DNA of 64,000 nucleotides, taken from contig NZ_CP089980.1 of the NCBI RefSeq assembly GCF_021389955.1, positions 2,847,001-2,911,000 of the forward strand, written 5' to 3'. The position numbers and the translations under genes are program-made. Shown in pieces: positions 17,686 through 25,489 of this stretch. The DNA is from Fulvivirga maritima. GTDB lineage: Bacteria > Bacteroidota > Bacteroidia > Cytophagales > Cyclobacteriaceae. The notes under the pieces are model-generated. The model was given only the letters and a program-made list of their open reading frames with translations. It searched no databases and was not told the origin of the DNA. The stretch's first letter is position 1; the number at the start of each line of letters is the position of its first letter.

Positions 17686-18159
17686 ATGAAAAACGAAGAA
17701 ATAATATATACCGATGGTCATGGTGTGAAAATTACCAGAGAGAAGTTTTACACTGAAAAACAAGCGTATAATCTTGATGGGATTACTAATGTAAACTTGC
17801 AAAGAATCCCTGCTAGTAAAGTGCCTGGAGTTGTACTTTTTTTACTGGGTTTTCTAGGAATACTTTTGGGATCTATGGAGATGTTTGCTGATGTAAGCTA
17901 TACTACTGAGGAGGCTATTTACCTTATAGATTCTAATATGCTTTCTATAGGAGTGGGAGTGGTACTTATTTTTGGTGGTATACTGTGGATGATTGTAGCT
18001 AAAGATAAATATGCTGTAGAGATAAGAACTGCCGAAGGAGAGAAAAGACCAATAGTAAGTAAAAGTAGAGAATATGTAGCGCACATAGCTGGTTCATTGA
18101 AAAAGGCTTATTACAGGTATGTAAAAAAGGAAAAAGTAGAAACAGTAATTGTCAGCTAA
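17686..18159 (+). CDS. Small membrane protein, DUF6232-like (~157 aa)
   Basis: Membrane protein of unknown function. I place the start at the ATG at 17686 (MKNEEIIYTDG), since the TTG three codons earlier has no support. An N-terminal beta-rich segment (YTDGHGVKITREKFYTEKQAYNL) is followed by two transmembrane helices (about 45-65 and 84-104) and a basic C-terminal part. The layout resembles the DUF6232 family, though I cannot confirm this by search. It is divergent from the 17051-17512 gene and closed by a strong terminator at 18186-18218. Confidence 0.65.
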   Translation: MKNEEIIYTDGHGVKITREKFYTEKQAYNLDGITNVNLQRIPASKVPGVVLFLLGFLGILLGSMEMFADVSYTTEEAIYLIDSNMLSIGVGVVLIFGGILWMIVAKDKYAVEIRTAEGEKRPIVSKSREYVAHIAGSLKKAYYRYVKKEKVETVIVS

Positions 18160-18185
18160 TAAAATGAATTGTATTAATGCTTAAG

Positions 18186-18218
18186 CAGGTCTGGTAATAT
18201 ATCAGGCCTGTTTTTTTT
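18186..18218 (+). terminator. Rho-independent terminator
   Basis: CAGGTCTG (18186-18193) pairs with CAGGCCTG (18203-18210), one G-T wobble, followed by eight T. It ends the gene at 17686-18159. The stop codon of the convergent gene lies inside the T run. Confidence 0.85.
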
Positions 18219-19266
18219 ATTCTATAGGAAATTGATAAGGTGGGTTTTGTTGCAGTACAGTATCTAGACTTACCTTTAGAATATCTCCCATAGAACTGCA
18301 TTTTAGGAAATCTTTATTTTTGTAATGGTTGAATAAGTCGGTTTTTAAGGTGTTAATGTTTTCAGGAGTAGAAATAGTGTCTTGTCCCATCACACTTAAA
18401 AGGTGTTTTATTTTTACTTTACTGGCTTTATATCGGGTGCCTATGAGAAAACGCTCTTCTTTTTGATATTGCTTTACCGTTTCAGGGGTCATGCAGTTAA
18501 TGCCCATTTGTATGAGCGGGTTATTTTGCTTGAAGTATTGAGGTAGGTAAATGGACTTTCTGCCTTCGTATGATTGCTGATCAAAATCAATCGCTCTTAT
18601 TCTATAATCCACATCTTCAAAATCAGGGGTAATGTCTATTACAAAATTGCTGGAATGCATATCACCTAAAAGTCTTACAAAGCACCTCTCATTAAATTTT
18701 ACAAATTCCTTTGATAGCCTGATCTTATTTACGTTGTCACTATTAATGTGGTGCTTCATAAACTGATCGCCAGGAATCCCCACTATATGTTCTTCTATAA
18801 GCGTTTCTCTGTCTACCACATAGCTAATGCGGTTAGGAGATAAAAGGTGCTCTAGCTCTAGCCCATAAATTCTGGAGGCATCAGCATTTTTGATGTAAAA
18901 GTAATCAAAGTTATCATTGATCTGATTAACAATTCTGGCCCTAAAAGGCTGCGTGTTTCCATATACACAGAGGTCTATTCTATCTACGAATAAGTGTTGC
19001 ATTACAGAAAGATCACCATCAGCCTTTATGATGGCATAAATCTTCTTCAGGCTATCATGAATGTGAACCATATCGGCCTGCGGGTAAAATACTGTTTCCC
19101 ACAAGGTGTCCTTATCATTTTTATCTAATAGAGAGATTGAGTTATTGTATCGCTGTAGATCTGCATAAGAAATAGGCAGATCAATCTCCCTGTCATTCTC
19201 TTTAAGGTATTCGTGCAGTTGAGGTGATACAGTATAGGTCTTCTTTTTCTTGCTGATTAGTGCCAT
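18217..19266 (-). CDS. Uncharacterised protein with kinase-like motifs (349 aa)
   Basis: Not a family I can name. A set of motifs in the right order resembles the protein-kinase/aminoglycoside-phosphotransferase fold. There is a Lys in a strand (FYIK, K126), a Glu in the next helix (LELEH, E138) and a hinge-like TLIEEHIVG. A catalytic-loop-like LGDMHSSNFVI (D202, N207, compare HGDxHxxN) and a metal-loop-like RAIDFDQ (D227) follow. No glycine-rich loop is obvious. The product has no signal or membrane segment, so it should be cytoplasmic. Neighbours give no clue. Kinase-like fold is my inference from these motifs. Activity is unproven. Confidence 0.55.
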   Translation of the reverse strand: MALISKKKKTYTVSPQLHEYLKENDREIDLPISYADLQRYNNSISLLDKNDKDTLWETVFYPQADMVHIHDSLKKIYAIIKADGDLSVMQHLFVDRIDLCVYGNTQPFRARIVNQINDNFDYFYIKNADASRIYGLELEHLLSPNRISYVVDRETLIEEHIVGIPGDQFMKHHINSDNVNKIRLSKEFVKFNERCFVRLLGDMHSSNFVIDITPDFEDVDYRIRAIDFDQQSYEGRKSIYLPQYFKQNNPLIQMGINCMTPETVKQYQKEERFLIGTRYKASKVKIKHLLSVMGQDTISTPENINTLKTDLFNHYKNKDFLKCSSMGDILKVSLDTVLQQNPPYQFPIE

Positions 19267-19577
19267 TTGCTGTCAGTTTACCTTATCAAATTTAAATATT
19301 CTTTTCACTTATGCCTATTTCTATTACAGGTGTAAAGTCTTATTAGGTATATGTGACTTAAGTGTATAAATGTTCATTTAGTTGTGTTTATATTATTTAA
19401 TTACCTCATATCATTATTTCCGAAAAACGGAACTGAGTTTTATAATGGGATATATTTTATTTGGCATAAGCTTTTGTGATTTCATTAAATATATGATAAT
19501 CAGTAATTAAAAGTTTTTTATTGAACTTGGTTTGGCTTTTGTAAAACCAAATATTAACAAATAAAAAACTGCAAAAA
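19267..19577 (+). other. Non-coding divergent region before the T9SS cargo gene
   Basis: About 310 very AT-rich bases. A 9-bp inverted repeat (AGTTTTTTA near 19509, TAAAAAACT near 19565) flanks a loop just before the ATG at 19578. I found no convincing TTG/TAnnTTTG promoter pair. Confidence 0.5.
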
Positions 19578-20720
19578 ATGAAAAAATATTACACAACTTT
19601 GATAATTGCCATAATAGGATTTTCAGTACAGGCTCAACAAAGATATACGTCAAATAACAACTACACGGGTGCTTGGGAAAACGATGCAACCTGGACTAAA
19701 AGTCAAAGCTGGATGGCTAATAACCCAGGAGTGAATGCAGGATCATCCTACATCATTGATATTTTCGGAATCATAACAAGATCAGGCAACCTTACTTTTT
19801 CTGGTAGCGCTGCAGTAACACTTACTGATACGCTTTGGGTAGAAGGTGATCTTACAGTTACAGGTGGAGCTACTCTTACTATAGAAGATACTGGCCTTTT
19901 AATAGTAGAAGGAAATCTTGATACAGAAGGAGGTACACTTACTGTTAACTATGGTAGAGTAATAGTAAAATCAGATCTTGCTTCTTCTGGTGGATCAGGT
20001 ATAGAAAACTCTGAGACAGGAGATAATGCTTTCTACGTATTCGGTAGTACATCAAGAAACGGTGGAGCGGAATTTAATGGTAGCAGAGACCCTGAAAATG
20101 GTTATTTTTTAACTGAGCAAGATTTATATAATGATGATCCTGCGCTTTATAACTACGTTACTACCGGAACATTACCTGTAGAGTTCTTATATGTAAATGC
20201 TGTTTCTGAAAATAACAGTGTGAAAATTGAGTGGGCTACAGGTTCAGAATTAAACAACGACTTTTTTACTATAGAAAGATCAGTAGATGGTCTTACTTTT
20301 CAAGAAATAGGCACTGTAAATGGAGCAGGTAACAGCACAGAAACTATAGAGTATCTTTTCGAAGATTTTTCTCCTAACAGTGGAGCAAATTATTACAGAG
20401 TAAAACAAACAGATTTTGATGGTCAATATGACTACTCAGAGTTAGTGCACATTTTCAATGAGCAAGTGAGAAGTTTAGAAGTGAGTGCTTATCCTAACCC
20501 GGTTACAGATCAGTTGAATGTAAGAGTAGATGGTTTTGGATCAGATGAGGTGAGGGTTCAGCTGACTGACAGCCGTGGTATGAATGTTTTCTCTAAGGCT
20601 TATGACTCTAACTTTGACAACGTGGCTCAGATCAACGTATCAGGACTTACTAAAGGAATTTACATAGTGACTTTAAAATCAACACTATACACTTTAACTA
20701 AGAGTGTGGTAGTGAGATAA
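19578..20720 (+). CDS. Secreted protein with T9SS C-terminal sorting domain (380 aa)
   Basis: Cell-surface or secreted protein exported first by Sec (signal peptide to about residue 20, SVQAQQ) and then by the type IX system. Residues ~70-150 form short Thr/Val/Gly-rich repeats (SGNLTFSGSAAVTLTDT..., GDLTVTGGATLTI) that suggest a small beta-helix. Residues ~205-295 form a fibronectin-like domain (VKIEWATGSELNNDFFTIERS, YYRVKQTDFDG). The final ~80 residues are a type A sorting domain with YPNPVTDQLNV and a GLTKGIYIVTL motif. The ligand or role is unknown. It is a single-gene unit with its own terminator at 20749-20778. Confidence 0.88.
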   Translation: MKKYYTTLIIAIIGFSVQAQQRYTSNNNYTGAWENDATWTKSQSWMANNPGVNAGSSYIIDIFGIITRSGNLTFSGSAAVTLTDTLWVEGDLTVTGGATLTIEDTGLLIVEGNLDTEGGTLTVNYGRVIVKSDLASSGGSGIENSETGDNAFYVFGSTSRNGGAEFNGSRDPENGYFLTEQDLYNDDPALYNYVTTGTLPVEFLYVNAVSENNSVKIEWATGSELNNDFFTIERSVDGLTFQEIGTVNGAGNSTETIEYLFEDFSPNSGANYYRVKQTDFDGQYDYSELVHIFNEQVRSLEVSAYPNPVTDQLNVRVDGFGSDEVRVQLTDSRGMNVFSKAYDSNFDNVAQINVSGLTKGIYIVTLKSTLYTLTKSVVVR

Positions 20721-20748
20721 AATATAAAAGAAGCAGTTTTTGTTCAAT

Positions 20749-20778
20749 GGCCTGACTGGTTTACCAGCAGGCCTTTTT
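20749..20778 (+). terminator. Rho-independent terminator of the T9SS cargo gene
   Basis: GGCCTG and CTGG (20749-20759, one bulged A) pair with CCAG and CAGGCC (20764-20773) around TTTA, followed by five T. A TATATTTG box (20778-20785) directly after it fits the -7 consensus and may start the next gene. Confidence 0.85.
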
Positions 20779-20790
20779 ATATTTGTACGC

Positions 20791-20985
20791 ATGGATGGGA
20801 TAGACATGAATAAGGCCAGGCAAGAAATGGCCGAACTTTTAGAATATAGAATGCCTTTTGGTAAATATAAAGGCACTAAATTAATGAAGCTACCTGTAGA
20901 TTATCTCGTTTGGTTCAAGCAAAATGGCTTCCCCGCCGGTAAGCTCGGACGCTACCTGCAGATAGTGCTGGAGTTTAAAGGTTAA
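20791..20985 (+). CDS. DUF3820 family protein (~64 aa)
   Basis: Small cytoplasmic protein of the DUF3820 family, whose function is not established. The recognisable core is MPFGKYKGTKLMKLPVDYLVW followed by FKQNGFPAGKLGRYLQ, nearly the entire product. I use the ATG at 20791 (MDGIDMNKARQ). The ATG at 20806 is equally possible, because a TATATTTG promoter box ends at 20785 and would leave almost no leader for the first one. The same frame is open further upstream through the terminator of the preceding gene, which should not be counted. Confidence 0.75.
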   Translation: MDGIDMNKARQEMAELLEYRMPFGKYKGTKLMKLPVDYLVWFKQNGFPAGKLGRYLQIVLEFKG

Positions 20986-21101
20986 CCCTTCCTTCAATTT
21001 TCTTTTCCCTCTCATAATATTTTTTGATATTTCCTGTAACCATTCTTGGGAAGTGAGGTATCCAACCCTGAAAATATTAATTAGAAAATCAGAGAGACAA
21101 T

Positions 21102-21644
21102 TTGATAACGGATGAAATGCTGATGTCTGCTGTGAAGAATGGAGACCTAAAACAGGCATCCTTTCTTTTTGATAGATACAGTAAGCAGCTATATAACTTC
21201 TTTGTGAAGATCACTTTAGATAGAGACCTGGGTAATGATCTTACTCAAAATGTATTCTTGCGAATGCTGAAATACAGGAGTTCTTATAGGGAAGATAAAA
21301 GCTTCAAAAGTTGGATCTACCAAATGGCTCGTAATGTATATGCTGATCACTACCGGAAAAACAAGATGCTTTTTTCTGATTTCTCAGAAGCTGAGAATCT
21401 TATGGGAACTATGGCGGCAGCTGATGAAAATATTGAGGCTGGCGAACAGGAAAAGCTTTTATATGCCTCTCTATTTAAGCTTAAACCAGAACAGCGCGAA
21501 ATTATTATTCTCACCAAATTTCAAGGTTTAAAGTATGAGGAAGTAGGGAACATCCTTGATTGTACTGTGGCTAATGTAAAAGTGAGAGTCTATAGAGCTA
21601 TGAAAGATTTAAAGGAAAAATTCATGCAATTAGAAGGTAGGTAA
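21102..21644 (+). CDS. ECF RNA polymerase sigma factor (180 aa)
   Basis: Alternative sigma factor of the extracytoplasmic-function group. Region 2 spans about 20-90 (FDRYSKQLYNFFVKITLDRDLGNDLTQNVFLRML, then SFKSWIYQMARNVYADHYRK). Region 4 spans about 120-175 (LKPEQREIIILTKFQGLKYEEVGNILDCTVANVKVRVYRAMKDLK). The start may be TTG at 21102 (giving ITDEML, like many relatives) or the ATG at 21117. The next gene starts one base after this stop and encodes a membrane protein with the layout of an anti-sigma factor, so the pair is a regulatory unit. Confidence 0.9.
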   Translation: MITDEMLMSAVKNGDLKQASFLFDRYSKQLYNFFVKITLDRDLGNDLTQNVFLRMLKYRSSYREDKSFKSWIYQMARNVYADHYRKNKMLFSDFSEAENLMGTMAAADENIEAGEQEKLLYASLFKLKPEQREIIILTKFQGLKYEEVGNILDCTVANVKVRVYRAMKDLKEKFMQLEGR

Positions 21645-21645
21645 A

Positions 21646-22416
21646 ATGGAAGAGAAGTATAAAGAACTTATTATTAGATATATAGAGGGAGATCTTGATG
21701 CTGCTGAGCAAGAGGAAGTCGCACTGCGCGTTAATCAGGATGGGGAGTGGAAGATCTATTATGAAGAGATGAATAGTGTCTATTCGCTTTTGCAGGCTGA
21801 TCGTGAATTTGAGCCAGATACTTCACTAAAGGGGCTTTTTGAAAAGGCTATAGCAGAAGAAGAGGGAAATGAGAGGCAGTCAGAACCTATAAGGCAAGTT
21901 TATTTTCCTTTATGGAAGGTGGCTGCTGCTGTGGCTTTAGTTATATCTGGTGTTTTTATAGGTGCCTGGTGGATGAAAAATAAGGGTGACGAGCAAATGA
22001 TGGCTTTGGAAAATGAAATACGGGCTACTCGGCAGCTGGTGTTGCAGTCACTGAACAATCAGAACTCGTCTAGTATGAGGTTGCAGGGTATTAATGTGGC
22101 TTATAAAATAGAAAAAACAGATGATGTGATCATTGATGCATTGATACGCACCCTTAATAATGATGATAATTCTAATGTAAGAATAGCTGCTATGGCTGCG
22201 TTGGCCAGGTTTAGTGAGCAACCGAAGGTTATGCAGGCGTTATTGGCTTCTATGGAAACACAAACGGACCCGGTAGTGCAGATCAACCTGATTAATCTTA
22301 TGGTTACTTTGAAGCAGAAGAAGGCTGTTGATAAGTTTCAGGAAATCATTAAAAGCGACAGTACGCAACAAGCCGTAAAAGATGAAGCTTATATGGCTTT
22401 GTTTAAAATGATCTAA
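21646..22416 (+). CDS. Putative anti-sigma factor with C-terminal HEAT-type repeats (256 aa)
   Basis: Membrane protein likely to hold the ECF sigma factor encoded directly upstream. Residues 1-80 form an acidic helical cytoplasmic domain (MEEKYKELIIRYIEGDLDAAEQEEV...) like a zinc-free anti-sigma domain. A single transmembrane helix (about 89-109, WKVAAAVALVISGVFIGAWW) follows. The periplasmic part has HEAT-like helical repeats from ~140 (VIIDALIRTLNNDDNSNVRIAAMAALARF...). The HEAT part may bind a periplasmic partner, such as the protein from the next gene. It lies one base after the sigma stop. The anti-sigma role is inferred from order and topology. Confidence 0.75.
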   Translation: MEEKYKELIIRYIEGDLDAAEQEEVALRVNQDGEWKIYYEEMNSVYSLLQADREFEPDTSLKGLFEKAIAEEEGNERQSEPIRQVYFPLWKVAAAVALVISGVFIGAWWMKNKGDEQMMALENEIRATRQLVLQSLNNQNSSSMRLQGINVAYKIEKTDDVIIDALIRTLNNDDNSNVRIAAMAALARFSEQPKVMQALLASMETQTDPVVQINLINLMVTLKQKKAVDKFQEIIKSDSTQQAVKDEAYMALFKMI

Positions 22417-22456
22417 AAATCAACTCAAATAAATAACAACAGAAAAATCAGTAATA

Positions 22457-23233
22457 ATGAAAAAGAGAAGCATACAGTTCACCGGCTTAGTAGTAATGCT
22501 GCTAGCCGTAGTCCCGGCACTCGGGCAGAGTTTTAAAATGCCAATGACTTCAGGTATCTTGTATTTTAATGAGGTTAATGATGTTCAAGTGCAGAGTTAT
22601 TCTGGTAAAGAGGTGATTATTGAAACCAATCAGGAGTATGAAATCCCTGAAAAGGCAAAGGGGCTTAAGCCTTTAAATGGGCTGGGACTCACTGATAATA
22701 CAGGTATAGGCCTCGCTGTAAAAGATGATGAGCAAGGGCAGAAAGTAGTGTATCAAATATTGAAGAACTCTAATGTGGGGTATAAAGTGAAAGTCCCAAA
22801 CGGTGTTAATGTTAAGTTTTCTAATTCATCCATGTTTGGTAAGGATTTTATAGCTACAGATTTTACGGGAGAGTTAGAAGTGAAGTCTTCAGGAGGAAAA
22901 GTGGCATTGAATAATGTTTCAGGGCCTATCATTATAAGCACCGTTCATGGAGATGTGGAAGTAGTTTTTGCTGATGATATGAATAAGGAATTGCCAAGTT
23001 CTATAAATTCTGCACATGGAGATGTGGATGTTTCATTTTCTAAAAGTGCTAATGTAGATCTGCAAGTAGTAGTGAACTGGGGAGAGGTGTATAGTGGGGT
23101 AGATGTTAAGGTGGATGATCTTGGTAAATTGAATACCGCAGGAGAAAAAAAGATAATTGGTAAATTAGGAAACGGAGGAGTGGCGCTATCATTATCCTCA
23201 GTGCATGGTAATGTGTATTTACGTGAGAAGTAA
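22457..23233 (+). CDS. Secreted DUF4097-like beta-helix protein (258 aa)
   Basis: Exported protein with a signal peptide ending near ALGQ (residue ~24). The rest is made of short strands with repeated GELEVKSSGGKVALNNVSGPI, STVHGDVEV and SAHGDVDVSF units, the pattern of DUF4097/putative-adhesin beta-helices. Such proteins often follow ECF sigma and anti-sigma genes in Bacteroidota. The 40-base gap to the anti-sigma gene and the terminator at 23275-23317 make it the third gene of this operon. Its role may be envelope sensing or a target of the sigma factor, which the sequence cannot decide. Confidence 0.75.
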   Translation: MKKRSIQFTGLVVMLLAVVPALGQSFKMPMTSGILYFNEVNDVQVQSYSGKEVIIETNQEYEIPEKAKGLKPLNGLGLTDNTGIGLAVKDDEQGQKVVYQILKNSNVGYKVKVPNGVNVKFSNSSMFGKDFIATDFTGELEVKSSGGKVALNNVSGPIIISTVHGDVEVVFADDMNKELPSSINSAHGDVDVSFSKSANVDLQVVVNWGEVYSGVDVKVDDLGKLNTAGEKKIIGKLGNGGVALSLSSVHGNVYLREK

Positions 23234-23274
23234 TCTGATTGTGAGGTAAAATATTAACAGTTAATATCTTATTG

Positions 23275-23317
23275 AAGGCTGTCAGTCAGGATGAGTATCC
23301 TGATATGACAGCCTTTT
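23275..23317 (+). terminator. Rho-independent terminator of the sigma operon
   Basis: AAGGCTGTC... (23275-23284) pairs with GACAGCCTT (23307-23315), with an inner CAGGAT/ATCCTG stem (23287-23292, 23297-23302), then six T. Confidence 0.9.
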
Positions 23318-23469
23318 TTATTTTATTAATCATATGATGGAGCGTAATAGATGTGCTGAAATTATTTTCTGTAATGGAATATTGAATAATTTAAACCAGT
23401 ATAGTTGATTGATTGGATAACTTTAATTTACTTTCCTGCTAAAATCTAAATTGAATTTCTAAACGTACT

Positions 23470-24447
23470 ATGCTAGGTTCTCCCATTTTAGAAGTGGTAA
23501 TAGGGATAGTTTTTATCTATCTTTTATTTAGCCTGCTTTCTACTATTGCTAATGAATTAATAGCTTCTATATTCAGGCTAAGGGCTAAAAATCTGCAGTC
23601 GGCCATACGTAGAATGCTTGATGATGATAGGAATAAGCAGCAGCTTTCAGAGGATTTTTATAATCATCCGCTTATTAAATACTTAAGCAGAACTGATAAA
23701 AGCTTGCCTTCATACATAGAGCCAAAGGCCTTTTCTAAAACATTAATAGAGATAATTCTTACAAGCAGAAAAGTAGCTAAGGTAGGAGATGTTGCTAAAG
23801 GAACATCTGATGATATTCTCTATAAAATAGAGCAGCTGGAAATGGAAGGCGATACTATTGAGCTTCTAAAAACCTTTGCTCGTGAAGCAGGTAATGATTG
23901 GGATGCTTTTTCTGATAAACTTGAAAATTGGTTTGATCAAACCATGGATAGGGCCAAGGGCTGGTATAACCGCAAGCTCAAGAAAATTACCTTTGGTGTA
24001 GGACTGGTTATAGCGATTGCTTTCAATATAGATACTATTCAAGTATATCAGATTCTAAATAGAAATGCAGAGGTGCGAAAGGCAGTATTGGAGTCTGCAG
24101 CTAATTATATTGCTTATGCGAAATCAGATTCTACCTATACCGTTGGCGGTGAAATGGATACTACCACTACGGTAGGGCAGGTAAGTAATAAGTTGGGTAA
24201 ATTTTTAAATGAGCAAATTCAGCCCAATACCAATATGTTAGGTCTCGGCTGGAATGATGAAAGCCTGCGCGGCTGTGGTGCATCCATGTCTGGCATAGCC
24301 TGTATTATTATGAAGCTGGGAGGTTGGTTCATTACTGCGCTGGCCATTTCATTAGGCTCTCCTTTTTGGTTTGACCTATTGAACAGGCTGATTAGTCTGC
24401 GTGGAGCGGGCAGTAATCCTGAGAAAGAAGGAAGGAAAGAAAACTGA
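23470..24447 (+). CDS. Membrane protein of unknown function (325 aa)
   Basis: Unrecognised integral membrane protein. Helix 1 spans about 5-30 (LEVVIGIVFIYLLFSLLSTIANEL). A ~140-residue charged cytoplasmic part follows with an asymmetrical helical pattern. Helix 2 spans about 172-190 (ITFGVGLVIAIAFNI) and is followed by a ~80-residue loop with two Cys (GCGASMSGIAC). Helix 3 lies near 280-300. The tail is short and charged. It is first of three genes on the same strand: twelve bases later comes an SH3-subtilase, then a large secreted protein whose start overlaps the protease stop. The tight spacing implies they work together. I cannot assign a function. Confidence 0.7.
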   Translation: MLGSPILEVVIGIVFIYLLFSLLSTIANELIASIFRLRAKNLQSAIRRMLDDDRNKQQLSEDFYNHPLIKYLSRTDKSLPSYIEPKAFSKTLIEIILTSRKVAKVGDVAKGTSDDILYKIEQLEMEGDTIELLKTFAREAGNDWDAFSDKLENWFDQTMDRAKGWYNRKLKKITFGVGLVIAIAFNIDTIQVYQILNRNAEVRKAVLESAANYIAYAKSDSTYTVGGEMDTTTTVGQVSNKLGKFLNEQIQPNTNMLGLGWNDESLRGCGASMSGIACIIMKLGGWFITALAISLGSPFWFDLLNRLISLRGAGSNPEKEGRKEN

Positions 24448-24459
24448 ACCGGTAGGCTG

Positions 24460-25489
24460 ATGATGAAGGTGCGTTCCGTCAGAGAAGTCTTTATCAGGGC
24501 AAAAGAGCCTTTTGTTCATGAATGGAACAAGAAAGGAATTCTATATGCCAAGCAAGAGCTTCAGGTAGTTAAGGAAGTGAAAGGCGGAGCTATACAAGGC
24601 AATAATACCTGGTATGAAGATAAGAATGGTGATTACTATTGGAGTGGAGGCTTCCAAAAAATGAGAAGAACCAGAGCTGATATCCTTTAAGCAGCTGATC
24701 GATTACTCACTTTTGGTGAAAATTAATGGTCAGTTGCCAGTATTGAGTTCCAGAAAAACAATAGTGGCCATTTTGGATACGGGCATTCAAACGCACCCTG
24801 ATCTTGAAAAAGCTGTGATAGAGCAAAAGAATTTTGTGTCAGCTAATGATGGCGTTAATTCACCGTGGCACGGCACTTTTATGGCTGGGATAATAGGGGG
24901 GAGAACTGCCCTTACGCGAGGGGTAAAAGGCCTGGCTTCTAACTGTGAGATCCTCGATTATAAAGTGCTCAAAGATACCGGTAGTACTGATATGGATGCC
25001 GTGAAAAAGGCACTCGAATACATTTTGCATGGAGGTGGACCGCAGCCAGATATTATCAATATGAGTTTTTCTGTAAGGCCTGGGGTAATAGATTCGCTGA
25101 TAGCGGAAATAACTGCAAAAGGTATATTAGTAGTAGGTGCCGGTGGTAGAGATAATCTGTTTAAAGATAATAACTGCTCGTTTTTAGCTAAAATACCGGG
25201 TGTGATTTCAGTTGGAGCTGCTGAGTCTGTGTATCTAAGTAATAGGCAGAGTAAATACCCTGAGCAGATAGATTTTGTATATCATAACATGAAGCAATGG
25301 TCTACTTATACCAGTCCGTCTTTCTATTATCAGGATCAGGGAGATAGCATATATACGGCTATTACCAGTGGCTTGCTGGCCCGAGAAATCTCTTTTGATG
25401 ACCAGGCTGATGCGCTTTCCCTATTAAAACAAAAGGCCTTTAATATTTCTGAATTCAACCCGGAAACCCTTAAAATATATAAGTTATGA
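24460..25489 (+). CDS. Subtilisin-like serine protease with N-terminal SH3-like domain, frameshifted
   Basis: S8-family peptidase of ~342 residues after removing one base. Residues 1-75 resemble an SH3-type domain (NNTWYEDKNGDYYWSGGF). The frame then breaks near 24683-24685 (an extra C gives a TAA at 24688) and resumes as FKQLIDYSLLVKINGQLPVL. Catalytic residues in joined numbering are D106 (AILDTG), H137 (WHGTFMAGI) and S296 (GDSIYTAITSG, in place of GTSFATP). The oxyanion segment reads GAGGRDN rather than AAGN, so the usual Asn is not obvious and activity may differ. There is no signal peptide, so it may be cytoplasmic. It sits between a membrane protein and a secreted protein. Confidence 0.8.

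Noticed and set aside
19505-19575. 9-bp inverted repeat before the T9SS cargo gene as a riboswitch or attenuator
   Set aside because: Only A/T pairs, a 44-base loop and no terminator; chance is likely in such AT-rich DNA.
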